From assembly GCA_964502465.1 (NCBI GenBank), contig CAZCWX010000088.1, forward strand, positions 1 to 14,093: a stretch of 14,093 bases of DNA. The letters are read 5' to 3'. The position numbers and the translations under genes were made by a program. This stretch comes from CAZCWX01 sp964502465 (GTDB lineage Bacteria > Desulfobacterota > Binatia > Bin18). Shown one piece after another: positions 6,555 through 13,751 of this stretch. Within the stretch, counting starts at the first letter, position 1. Each line of letters begins with the position of its first letter. The notes under the pieces were generated by a model. It worked only from the letters and a program-made list of their open reading frames with translations. It was not told the DNA's origin and made no database searches.

Positions 6555-7538
6555 GTGCAGACAGCAGCAGAATCAATCTTAAGAGAAACCCCAGACCTGC
6601 GCCGGGCTATAAAAACGCTCTCTCGAGTCAATACCTCAGTTTCGCTGTACCACATTGTGGAGGTGTGGTTGGTAATCGCTGCAACGGCCTATGCCAGTGC
6701 CGCCCTCGTCCCTCTCTCTGCTGGAATAGTTGGCGTGCTTGTTTATCTTGCTGCGGTTGCGGTGATTGCCTCTCGCCAGCATGCGCTTATGGTTCTGGCC
6801 CATGAGGGCATCCACAAGCGGGTGTCGAGGGTGCTCTGGGTCAACGATTGGTTTGTCCGCCTGACGGCAGCTTTTCCCATGTTTATCTCATTGGCGAAGT
6901 GGCGATTTATCCATCTCTATCATCATCAATATACCCATACGGCTGATGATCCGGACCGGGCGATCTACGCTCGTTATCCTCTAGTCAACAAGAAGTTTCT
7001 GCGACTGTTGCTCCGCGATCTGTGTGGGCTCAATATGGTAACTACACTGAAATACTTTATTGACCTCCCTTTCATAGGGCCGTCCTTTAACCGTCGTTTC
7101 TTAGGGGAGGCGCGTGAGGTGCAGTATCGCCAAGTCGCGGACATGCGGGCATTCGTACTTTTCTGGAGTGTAGTTTTAACCACTGGCGTGTATTTCGGGG
7201 GTAGCGGGGCAGTACTGCTCTTCGTGCTGTACTGGCTTGTACCATATTGTACGATTACCCAGATCTTCTTCCGCATTCGTGGCGCGATTGAGCACGGCAA
7301 TGTCCCGGACCCTGCTAATCCCTATCAACAGACACGTACCTATTTTATGCATCCGACGCTTCAGTTTTTCTTTTCGCCGAAGCGGGTGAACTATCACCTG
7401 GAACATCACCTTTACCCATCGGTCCCGTTCTATAATCTGCCCCAGGTTCACTCCCTCCTTCAGCAAGCTGTCTATCCGCGCGAGCACGGCTATTGCGAGG
7501 TTTTTGCTGACAGCTTGCGCAGATTGGTGAGGGTGTAG
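6555..7538 (+). CDS. Membrane fatty acid desaturase / hydroxylase family protein
   Basis: The 327-residue integral membrane di-iron protein carries the three histidine boxes of the PF00487 superfamily: HEGIH (His83-His87), HLYHH (120-124, continuing QYTH) and HLEHH (281-285). A further His247 in AIEHG is in a position often used as an extra metal ligand. Hydrophobic stretches at about 36-52, 57-75, 198-215 and 217-238 provide the membrane hairpins; the His boxes face the cytoplasm. Such enzymes insert a double bond or hydroxyl using O2 and an electron donor. The substrate (acyl chain, sphingolipid-like or carotenoid) cannot be told from sequence. GTG at 6555 is the only plausible start in frame; no in-frame ATG or Shine-Dalgarno sequence lies upstream. 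It is the only clear plus-strand gene in the centre of the window. Confidence 0.9.
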   Translation: MQTAAESILRETPDLRRAIKTLSRVNTSVSLYHIVEVWLVIAATAYASAALVPLSAGIVGVLVYLAAVAVIASRQHALMVLAHEGIHKRVSRVLWVNDWFVRLTAAFPMFISLAKWRFIHLYHHQYTHTADDPDRAIYARYPLVNKKFLRLLLRDLCGLNMVTTLKYFIDLPFIGPSFNRRFLGEAREVQYRQVADMRAFVLFWSVVLTTGVYFGGSGAVLLFVLYWLVPYCTITQIFFRIRGAIEHGNVPDPANPYQQTRTYFMHPTLQFFFSPKRVNYHLEHHLYPSVPFYNLPQVHSLLQQAVYPREHGYCEVFADSLRRLVRV

Positions 7539-7618
7539 AAGGTTGTTCCCTATTCATTCAAAATATTAAGGGTTGATCAGAAGCAGCCACCTGACCAGCA
7601 GGGGGTGAGGAAACGAAA

Positions 7619-7738
7619 ATGCAATCTGTTGCTTTGCGAGGTGGTCAAAAAGGGAGGAAGTTTTTTTATCTCCTCATATACCAAATGAAGAAGCCAGTCG
7701 CTGTAATGAATTTTCTTGCTTTCTCATCGTCAAGATAA
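7619..7738 (+). CDS. Candidate small protein, 39 residues
   Basis: An ATG at 7619 opens a 39-codon frame ending TAA at 7736-7738. GGTGAGG lies 8 nt upstream, a reasonable ribosome-binding site. The peptide begins MQSVALRGGQKGRKFFYLLI and continues with basic and hydrophobic residues (YQMKKPVAVMNFLAF), so it could be a small membrane-associated peptide. An intrinsic terminator begins 82 nt further on. I do not recognise the sequence. The short length and lack of homology evidence mean it could be chance. Confidence 0.25.
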   Translation: MQSVALRGGQKGRKFFYLLIYQMKKPVAVMNFLAFSSSR

Positions 7739-7820
7739 CTAATAGGAGAGAAAAAGCATAGCCTCCTTCCTTTCAGTATGCCCCTTGCTTTTTCCTCCTT
7801 GTCTCCTCCCTTCCTTGCCG

Positions 7821-7858
7821 GCGGCCGAAAAGGGTGAAAGCTTTTCGGCCGCTTTTTT
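7821..7858 (+). terminator. Strong rho-independent terminator
   Basis: GCGGCCGAAAAG at 7821-7832 pairs perfectly with CTTTTCGGCCGC at 7841-7852 (12 bp, 8-nt loop), followed by TTTTTT at 7853-7858. The T tract is on the plus side only, so it ends rightward transcripts (desaturase or small ORF) before they run into the convergent histidine kinase gene. The rest of the 7539-7872 spacer holds the candidate small ORF and a pair of complementary hexamers (CCACCT 7587-7592, AGGTGG 7639-7644), but nothing else I can name. Confidence 0.9.
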
Positions 7859-7872
7859 AGTGCCTTAGCTAT

Positions 7873-9600
7873 TCACCGCGGGAGCATAACAGAGAACGTG
7901 CTCCCGCGGTTCAGGGTGCTTTCTACTGTGATGGTCCCTCCAAGGAGACGGACGAGTTTCTTGCAAACGGCAAGGCCTAGTCCAACACCGTTAAACCGAG
8001 AAGTTGCCTCATGCTCAATTTGCCAGAATTCGTCAAAGATCCGGTCTTGATCTACCTGGTCGATACCGATTCCGGTATCTTTCACCCAGATCTCAAGGGA
8101 GCGTTCGTGGACACAAGTCCCTATGGTAATCTGTCCGACTTGGGTGAATTTCAAAGCGTTTCCTAACAAATTATCGAGAATCTGGCGGAGACGACCTCGG
8201 TCTGAGGTAATAAGTGGAAGACAGGTGTCTTCTGTTCGTCGAAGAGAGAGGCCTTTGTCGCGTATAGGTTTTTCCCAGTGAGTGCAAAGTTCATTCAGTA
8301 GTTCTTCGAGGGAGACGGGTTCCCAAGTGACCTGAAACTCGGCCCGTTCGATCCGAGCGAGGTCGAGCAGATCATTAATCAAAACGATCAGATGATGTAC
8401 TGCCCTTCGCACCCGTCCGAGAATCTCCTCTGCTTCCTGGTCAATTTTTCCTATGACCCCATCGCGGACGAGATCAATATAACCAAGAATGATATTGAGA
8501 GGAGTACGGAGTTCATGGGAAGCGCTGGCGAAAAACGCTGATTTCTGTCGATTTGCCTCTTGTTCACGTTGTAAAGCTTCCTGGAGTTGGATGTACAACT
8601 GCGCATTCGTAATCGCATGGACTGCTTGATCGGCCAAAGCTTGGAGAACTCGTTCATCGTCAAGAGAAAATGCATGGGAAGCAGTTGTGGAGACAACTAA
8701 TGCTCCCAGAGGCTTTTCTTCTTGCCACAGAGGGACAGCGAGAAACGAGCACTGAGGGGGCTGACCAAGAGATTGCAAGTTTTCCTGTAACAGTGGGTCT
8801 AAGGGGCTGATGTCCGTTTGACGTATGGCCCGACGCTCGCGGATCACCATGCGGGTTAATGACGTTGCCAGGGGGATCTGCAATCCTGTCCATCGTGCAA
8901 AAGCTCCACAAGCACCAGCAATTTCTACTTCATACCCCGATGAACACAGAGTCAGAGCTGCGGTCTCGCAACCGAATAACCGGGCGCCTTCTCCTGTGAC
9001 CAACTTCAAGATGTCTTGTAGATTCAATGTAGCCGAAATGGATTGACCGACTCTCCGAAGCGCTTCTGACTCTCTGAGGTGACGCTCTTGTTCCGCATGC
9101 AAACGAATGTTCACGATTGCTTGAGCAATTTGATCCGCAAGGCGTTGCAGCAATTCTTCCTTGTGACGAGAGACACTTGAGCGACGAATACGCCAGCTTG
9201 CAAGAATGACACCTATAACTCGGTGTGCAGCTCGGAGTGGCACCACTAAAAGAGAAGCGTACCCGAGCTGCCTGAGGGTTTGCAGCAACTGCGCAGAAAG
9301 CGGAGGCCTTGTCAGATCTGCAATGTGGACTGGCCAACCGATTTGCAGGAGGTCTCGCATGAGAGCATCCTCAAGGGGAACTCGTTGAGAGTGCAAGGTT
9401 GGGTCGGTCTGCGTATAGAGATCTATTTCTTTGCTATCTGATGCGAGCAGTCCGATCGCAATCCCCTGTAACTGACAAAGACGCTCGGCAGCTTGCGTGA
9501 GCGGCGGTAAGAGTTGCGGCAGGTTGAGCGTAGCGGTGAGCGCCTGACTAAATTCTCGTAGTATTTCTGTTTCGCTCATGGCTTGCACTACCCCTGTCAT
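7873..9600 (-). CDS. Soluble sensor histidine kinase with two GAF domains
   Basis: This 575-residue protein has no membrane segments. Two GAF domains (about 18-165 and 180-335) are followed by a coiled-coil linker and a HisKA/HATPase core. The H box is ASHELRTPLN with phosphoacceptor His362. The N box is in DNLLGNALKF (477 and 481). G1 is DTGIGI from Asp508, the F box is FDEFW from 522, and G2 is GVGLGL (538-543). All catalytic motifs are intact. GAF domains usually bind small ligands or sense redox state or light, but no chromophore site is evident. The start is ATG 9600, or the internal ATG eight codons in with AGGGG upstream; neither is decisive. It is last in the signalling cluster. Its DHp helices align without gaps to the C-terminal extension of the response regulator upstream. 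Confidence 0.93.
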   Translation of the reverse strand: MTGVVQAMSETEILREFSQALTATLNLPQLLPPLTQAAERLCQLQGIAIGLLASDSKEIDLYTQTDPTLHSQRVPLEDALMRDLLQIGWPVHIADLTRPPLSAQLLQTLRQLGYASLLVVPLRAAHRVIGVILASWRIRRSSVSRHKEELLQRLADQIAQAIVNIRLHAEQERHLRESEALRRVGQSISATLNLQDILKLVTGEGARLFGCETAALTLCSSGYEVEIAGACGAFARWTGLQIPLATSLTRMVIRERRAIRQTDISPLDPLLQENLQSLGQPPQCSFLAVPLWQEEKPLGALVVSTTASHAFSLDDERVLQALADQAVHAITNAQLYIQLQEALQREQEANRQKSAFFASASHELRTPLNIILGYIDLVRDGVIGKIDQEAEEILGRVRRAVHHLIVLINDLLDLARIERAEFQVTWEPVSLEELLNELCTHWEKPIRDKGLSLRRTEDTCLPLITSDRGRLRQILDNLLGNALKFTQVGQITIGTCVHERSLEIWVKDTGIGIDQVDQDRIFDEFWQIEHEATSRFNGVGLGLAVCKKLVRLLGGTITVESTLNRGSTFSVMLPR

Positions 9601-9728
9601 CTAGCCAGCGATCAGCTCTGTCACCTCAGTTGCAACGAAAGATCGAATGGCAAGAAACACAGTACCCGCAACACGGCAAGAGAAAAGATCTCGCTTTGCG
9701 AAGATGATGTTCATCGGGGCAAGGTCTC

Positions 9729-9752
9729 CGCCTGGAGGAGAGAAACCAGGCG
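9729..9752. other. 7-bp hairpin in the spacer upstream of the soluble kinase
   Basis: CGCCTGG (9729-9735) and CCAGGCG (9746-9752) form a perfect stem with a 10-nt purine loop, between the CxxC protein gene and the kinase. There is no T tract on either side, so it is not an intrinsic terminator. It could be an mRNA-processing or stabilising structure. The remainder of 9601-9790 shows nothing I can support. Confidence 0.35.
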
Positions 9753-9790
9753 TTCGTCTAATTCCTTTCTTTCTGAAAGTCTTTCTCCGG

Positions 9791-10507
9791 TTATACGAAT
9801 TGAGGACGGCAATGTTGCCGCATTTCTATTGTCAGTTCATCTTCTTCTTGGTTTCTTACAAAAAAGTCCCATAAGCGTTCTTTCTCGAAGGAGTCCCCCG
9901 TCTCATCGCAACGACGGACTAACATACGGAGGTGATGTTCAGCAAGGTAGGCGAACGATAACTGCGGGTCGTTTGCCGAACAGTACGCAGGGATCAATTC
10001 TTCTGGTGGAAAGACAGCGACCGTGCGTTGAAGAAACTTGGTGAGGTCTGCGATTTGCGTAGGAGGGCAAGAGAAATCACGCATGAGAGCGCTTTGCAGC
10101 GGTTCTGCTGGAAGGGTGATATCTGTCTGTATATCCAGAGTCCCTCGGAGGAGAGCATATTGCCGCGGCGCTGAGATATCAGTGCGCCAACTCTTGAGCA
10201 AAAATGTTTCTTGCCCATCTGTCACCTCTTCGCACGCGGTGCGGAAAGGATCCCACAGGGGACGGTCAGACCAGCAGCGGTCCTTTTTCTTTTTCAGAGT
10301 GGCGAGTGAATGACTCAGGTGCTGCTGGAGAAAAGCAACGCGTTCCTGATCCGGTTCCTCCTCAAGTTCTTCCCCGCGAATCCGATACTGTGGGGCCATG
10401 TCATATGGAGTCATGTGCCGCACGTCCAGGCACTTTTTACAATACACGAGCATGGATTGCTGACTTGGCAGTACGGGTAAGGATACACAAGCTGTGTCAG
10501 TCATCAT
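9791..10507 (-). CDS. Conserved-looking hypothetical protein with N-terminal CxxC motif
   Basis: The preferred start is the ATG at 10507 (238 residues), because AAGGAG lies 6 nt upstream; the longer TTG start adds seven residues. The N-terminal part contains MLVYCKKCLDVRHMTPYDM (Cys23, Cys26), a half zinc-ribbon-like knuckle, followed by an acidic stretch (GEELEEEPDQE) and FLQQHLSHSLATLKKKKDR. The middle contains RPLWDPF and EVTDGQETFLLKSWR. The C-terminal half is helical, with several Cys and His. There is no signal peptide, membrane segment or enzyme motif that I recognise. It sits between the response regulator and the soluble kinase on the same strand, 62 bp after the regulator, so a role in the same pathway is plausible. 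Function unknown. Confidence 0.75.
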   Translation of the reverse strand: MMTDTACVSLPVLPSQQSMLVYCKKCLDVRHMTPYDMAPQYRIRGEELEEEPDQERVAFLQQHLSHSLATLKKKKDRCWSDRPLWDPFRTACEEVTDGQETFLLKSWRTDISAPRQYALLRGTLDIQTDITLPAEPLQSALMRDFSCPPTQIADLTKFLQRTVAVFPPEELIPAYCSANDPQLSFAYLAEHHLRMLVRRCDETGDSFEKERLWDFFVRNQEEDELTIEMRQHCRPQFV

Positions 10508-10569
10508 ATTCTGCTCCTTCTCTGTCAATTATGTTATGAAATAGGAAAACATGGAAGGGTCTGCCGGCT

Positions 10570-11229
10570 TCAGTTGTGTTGGATGCTTTGCTTCCGTAAA
10601 CGGGAAAACAGATCATTGATGACCGTTGCCATACGCTGGCCGGCAGTACACAATTGGTGAAGAGCATTTTTGCCTAGGGGGTCGAAATGGTCAACGTAAC
10701 GTTGTTGCAGAACCTGACCACAGTCGTCTACCATCTGCAGTGAGGTGTGCAGATCATTGAGCACTGAGGCGAACTCTGTGGTCGCTGCGGTGGGAATGGT
10801 ATCAATCCCGCCGAGCCGCTGTTCCGACTCAGCAGCGGCCTGCTTCAATCGCATTTGGCTGTAACGCTGTGAGGTCGCTCGCTTCACCATCTCACGCACC
10901 TGGGGCACGTGAAAGGGCTTGGGTACATAATCGAAGGCGCGGAGACGTAACGCTTCGAGTACTGTATCATAGGAGGCATACCCCGTAACGAGAATCACTT
11001 CGATATCCGGGTCCAGAGCTTTGATTTTCTCTAAAACTCGTATGCCGGAGAGTCCTGGCATACGCAAATCTAAGAGAACGACGTCGACAGGATTCTGTTC
11101 GACAACGCGAAGCGCCTGTTCCCCCTCTACTGCGACGAGCACTTGGTAGTCTGATTTGAGAATTGCTCGCAACGACTCCCGTGGCCCAATCTCATCGTCT
11201 ACGATCAGTACCGTTGTTTGTTCCAACAC
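10570..11229 (-). CDS. Response regulator: receiver domain plus degenerate DHp-like extension
   Basis: Starting at GTG 11229 (AGAGG 8 nt upstream) the product has 219 residues; a longer GTG start at 11289 is less likely. Residues 5-115 form a receiver: Asp11-Asp12, phosphoacceptor Asp54 in LLDLRMPG, Thr82 in VTGYAS and Lys104 in VPKPF are all present. There is no DNA-binding, cyclase or phosphodiesterase domain. A linker coiled coil (about 116-140) leads to residues 153-215, where FASVLNDLHTSL aligns with the kinase H box FASASHELRTPL and VINDLFSRLR with its second DHp helix LINDLLDLAR. Asn158 occupies the phosphoacceptor position, so it should not autophosphorylate or relay through that site. 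It lies between the two kinases, and both are candidate phosphodonors. Output is probably by protein-protein interaction. Confidence 0.92.
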   Translation of the reverse strand: MLEQTTVLIVDDEIGPRESLRAILKSDYQVLVAVEGEQALRVVEQNPVDVVLLDLRMPGLSGIRVLEKIKALDPDIEVILVTGYASYDTVLEALRLRAFDYVPKPFHVPQVREMVKRATSQRYSQMRLKQAAAESEQRLGGIDTIPTAATTEFASVLNDLHTSLQMVDDCGQVLQQRYVDHFDPLGKNALHQLCTAGQRMATVINDLFSRLRKQSIQHN

Positions 11230-11545
11230 ATTCACATCCTCTTTTGTGTTAAGAAGGCAATCTGATAATGGTTTTCTATAGCACAACACTTCATGGCTGG
11301 AGATAACCGCACAAACAGAAAATGATACTCCACAAGAACAGGTATTTTGTTCTTTTCTTTCATTATGTCGGCAAATTGAGAGCGAACTTCAGAAATATAT
11401 CTTTTCACTGAACGACAGTGTACAGGCAAGCCTCCACTTTTTTTGTTCCCCAAGGCCCCTATGCATGAGGGGTTATTAGCCGGCTCTATATCGAATGAGA
11501 ACAAATTGCAAGACTTGGGAAAAAGTGCAGCGAAGAGCGGTTCTC
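11230..11545. other. Spacer between membrane kinase and response regulator; possible regulatory region
   Basis: A 316-bp stretch without a convincing gene separates two same-strand genes, so the regulator may have its own promoter. It contains an inverted repeat CACTG-AACGA-CAGTG at 11406-11420 and a weak quasi-palindrome CCCCT-7-AGGGG at 11456-11472. On the minus strand, TTGCAA and TATAGA near 11510-11485 are spaced 15 bp, which is poor for a sigma70 promoter. None of these is strong enough to name an operator. Confidence 0.3.
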
Positions 11546-13723
11546 TTAGGCCGACGAAGGTGGAAAAGGAGGGGATAGAAAGGGAGGGGAAACGGGAGTT
11601 TCTGAGTTTTCTTGCACTTCAAGGGTGTGGGGGGGAGCTTGTCGTGGAACAGTCGTGAGGGGGAGGCGAATAAGAAAACGAGTGCCTTGCCCAACTGCAC
11701 TTGCAACATCGATGAAACCCTGATGTTCGGTGACGATCTGATGGACAATGAAAAGTCCTAGTCCTACGCCTGCATCTTTGGTAGTGAAAAAAGGGTCAAA
11801 GATTTGTTCCCGACGTTCGGCGGGAATTCCTTGTCCTGTATCTTTGACCTCGATTTCGCAAAACTCTGAGCCGTCAGTCCCGTACCGCAGGGCAGTTGTA
11901 ACCGTTACCGTGCCACCGGTATTTGTAGCCTGCAGTGCGTTTAGGACAAGATTCATGAAGACCTGTTTCATTTGTCCTTGGTCGATCATGAGGCTGGGAA
12001 TCGCCGGCGAGAGAGACGTGACAAGCGCAATGCCTCTTTTCTGTGCATGTCCAGCAAGGAGGCGAACAACCTGTTCGGCGAGGTCATTGATTTGCGTCTC
12101 ATTGACTGCCATGGGTGCAGGTCGCGCGAATGTCATGAGGTCATTGATCAGAGTCGAAACGCGCTCCAATTCATCATGAGCGAGTTGAAGAAACGTCGTG
12201 CGAAACTCCTGGTCATTTAACCGCTCAGGCAAGAGTTGCACAAACGTTTGAACAGCAACCAAGGGATTGCGGATTTCGTGGGCGATCCCCGCAGCTAAAG
12301 TCCCTAAAGCGGCTAAGCGATCACTGCGGGCAAGCAAGACTTGAGAAGCTCGTAACTCAGCATATAAACGAGCATTTTCCAGGGCGACGGCCACCTCTGT
12401 ACCGAGAGTGGAAAGGAGTCGCAGGTCTTCTGTCGAGAACACATCTCGATTGCGTTTCTTGCCCAGAAGAACAAAGCCGATCAGCCGATCCTGTACACGC
12501 AAGGGGACACATAGCTCACTTTGCTGTTCTGTCAGGGTCGCGCCAAGCAGGGCTGCTTGTGGATCTTTCTCTTTCAGTATCGCTTCTTCTCGGACAATCA
12601 CCTCAGGTTGTTGGCGCAAAGCCTGAAGAAAACCATCCTGAGAAGAGAAGCTTTTGTTGCTGTCAAGCGAGTCTCTATACGCTCCAGACTCGGGCTGCCG
12701 TAAGTGCACTGATACGGACTCGGTTTGCAGGGTGTCGACAAGCACCTGACGCAAATCCTCGACGATTTTCTTTTGATCGAGCACTCGGATAATCGTCTGT
12801 TGGAATACGTGTAACGCCTGAAGAGAATCATACTTTTGTCCCCACACAGCTCGGCGGATTCCGGTCTCGGTTGTTCGCCGTAACCATGGAAATACTAATC
12901 CAGAGAGGACAAAGACGGCCAAAGCGAAGAGCAGCAAGCGGGCATCACTTGTTCCGTAGATTCGTTGTTGAACAGAGGAGGTCAGGATCCACAGTGGAAC
13001 CAGCCAAAGGACCAGGGCGACAACAGTAGCGGTGGTCTTTGTGATAATGAGTTCTACATCGAGCAAGCGATGTCTGACAATGGCATATGTCAGGGCGCCG
13101 CAGAGAAAAACATTCCCGAGATTACCTAACGGGTATACGTAAATGCCGTAAACTGGCAGGAGATTTGTGAGTCCTGCGACGCCGGCGAAAACAAACCCGA
13201 AGAGAACAATCTTCAGCTGTTGGCGCTGTCGGGCAGACTGACTGGCGCGTAACCCCCGTGCCACTTGATACAAAGTTGCGCCAAAGTAAAGGACGTCAGA
13301 AAGAGCGTGGAATTTGTAGAGAGGGCCTCCGACCGGATAGTACCCCCAAACAAAGCTTTCTAATCGCGGTACTAATGCGCCTTGCCCATTATCCAGGCAA
13401 AGGGCAAGCGCAGTGATATAGCCAGCCGCTAAAAACAGCCGATTGGCAAGGGACCACCGTTCAGTAAGCGCCAAAGCCAGATGGTACACAGTCGGGGGAA
13501 TGAATAACATGCCATAGCGGAACACCTCGCTCCAATACAGGGCTAACTCATAGGTGGTGAAGAAATACAGTGCGGCAATATCAAGATTCCAGGATGTGAG
13601 ACTCAGGGCAAAGAGGGCGAAAGTCTGATTCAGCTTTCTGTGGGGAGCGCGCCACAGAACAAACACACCCAGGAGCAGATCGAGAATTGCAGCGAGGAAG
13701 GGCGGAAGCCAGTAAAATTGCAC
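11546..13723 (-). CDS. Membrane sensor histidine kinase (N-terminal 7TM region, GAF, HisKA, HATPase)
   Basis: 725 residues from GTG 13723. Residues 1-220 hold about seven hydrophobic helices like the histidine-kinase N-terminal 7TM region, ending at YAIVRHRLLDVELII. Two more helices follow (about 230-249 and 262-281). A GAF domain spans about 305-450 (VPLRVQDRLIGFVLLGKK). The kinase core has H box GIAHEIRNPL with His482 (NtrB-like), the N box around Asn591/Asn595, G1 DTGQGI from Asp628, FDPFFTTK from 642 and G2 GVGLGL (652-657). All motifs are intact. A Pro/Ser-rich tail of about 35 residues ends the protein (from TVPRQAPP). It starts 28 bp after the ketosynthase gene and precedes the regulator. 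The stimulus is unknown; the 7TM part may sense a membrane-soluble or periplasmic ligand. Confidence 0.93.
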   Translation of the reverse strand: MQFYWLPPFLAAILDLLLGVFVLWRAPHRKLNQTFALFALSLTSWNLDIAALYFFTTYELALYWSEVFRYGMLFIPPTVYHLALALTERWSLANRLFLAAGYITALALCLDNGQGALVPRLESFVWGYYPVGGPLYKFHALSDVLYFGATLYQVARGLRASQSARQRQQLKIVLFGFVFAGVAGLTNLLPVYGIYVYPLGNLGNVFLCGALTYAIVRHRLLDVELIITKTTATVVALVLWLVPLWILTSSVQQRIYGTSDARLLLFALAVFVLSGLVFPWLRRTTETGIRRAVWGQKYDSLQALHVFQQTIIRVLDQKKIVEDLRQVLVDTLQTESVSVHLRQPESGAYRDSLDSNKSFSSQDGFLQALRQQPEVIVREEAILKEKDPQAALLGATLTEQQSELCVPLRVQDRLIGFVLLGKKRNRDVFSTEDLRLLSTLGTEVAVALENARLYAELRASQVLLARSDRLAALGTLAAGIAHEIRNPLVAVQTFVQLLPERLNDQEFRTTFLQLAHDELERVSTLINDLMTFARPAPMAVNETQINDLAEQVVRLLAGHAQKRGIALVTSLSPAIPSLMIDQGQMKQVFMNLVLNALQATNTGGTVTVTTALRYGTDGSEFCEIEVKDTGQGIPAERREQIFDPFFTTKDAGVGLGLFIVHQIVTEHQGFIDVASAVGQGTRFLIRLPLTTVPRQAPPHTLEVQENSETPVSPPFLSPPFPPSSA

Positions 13724-13751
13724 GGCCGGGCCGCCTTAGGAGTTACGGTTT

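Noticed and set aside
7587..7644. Known riboswitch in the spacer after the desaturase
   Set aside because: Apart from the complementary hexamers I see no consensus of any riboswitch class I know, and it lies downstream of a gene with no clear regulated ORF.
9729..9752. Hairpin as an intrinsic terminator after the CxxC gene
   Set aside because: There is no T tract on either strand; kept only as an unassigned structure.
9583..10044. 153-residue plus-strand ORF spanning the spacer and the CxxC protein gene
   Set aside because: It overlaps the better-supported minus-strand gene and the kinase start, and the translation looks like antisense noise with no recognisable motif.
11456..11472. CCCCT / AGGGG hairpin as terminator of the membrane kinase gene
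   Set aside because: The stem has only 5 bp and there is no T tract immediately after it on the minus strand.
11232..11504. 90-residue minus-strand ORF between the membrane kinase and the regulator
   Set aside because: It starts at a TTG without a ribosome-binding site, has no recognisable fold and lies in a spacer that looks non-coding.
11546..11650. Pro/Ser-rich tail of the membrane kinase as a functional interaction motif
   Set aside because: It lies in a purine/pyrimidine-skewed low-complexity stretch and is more likely drifted 3' extension; nothing specific supports binding.
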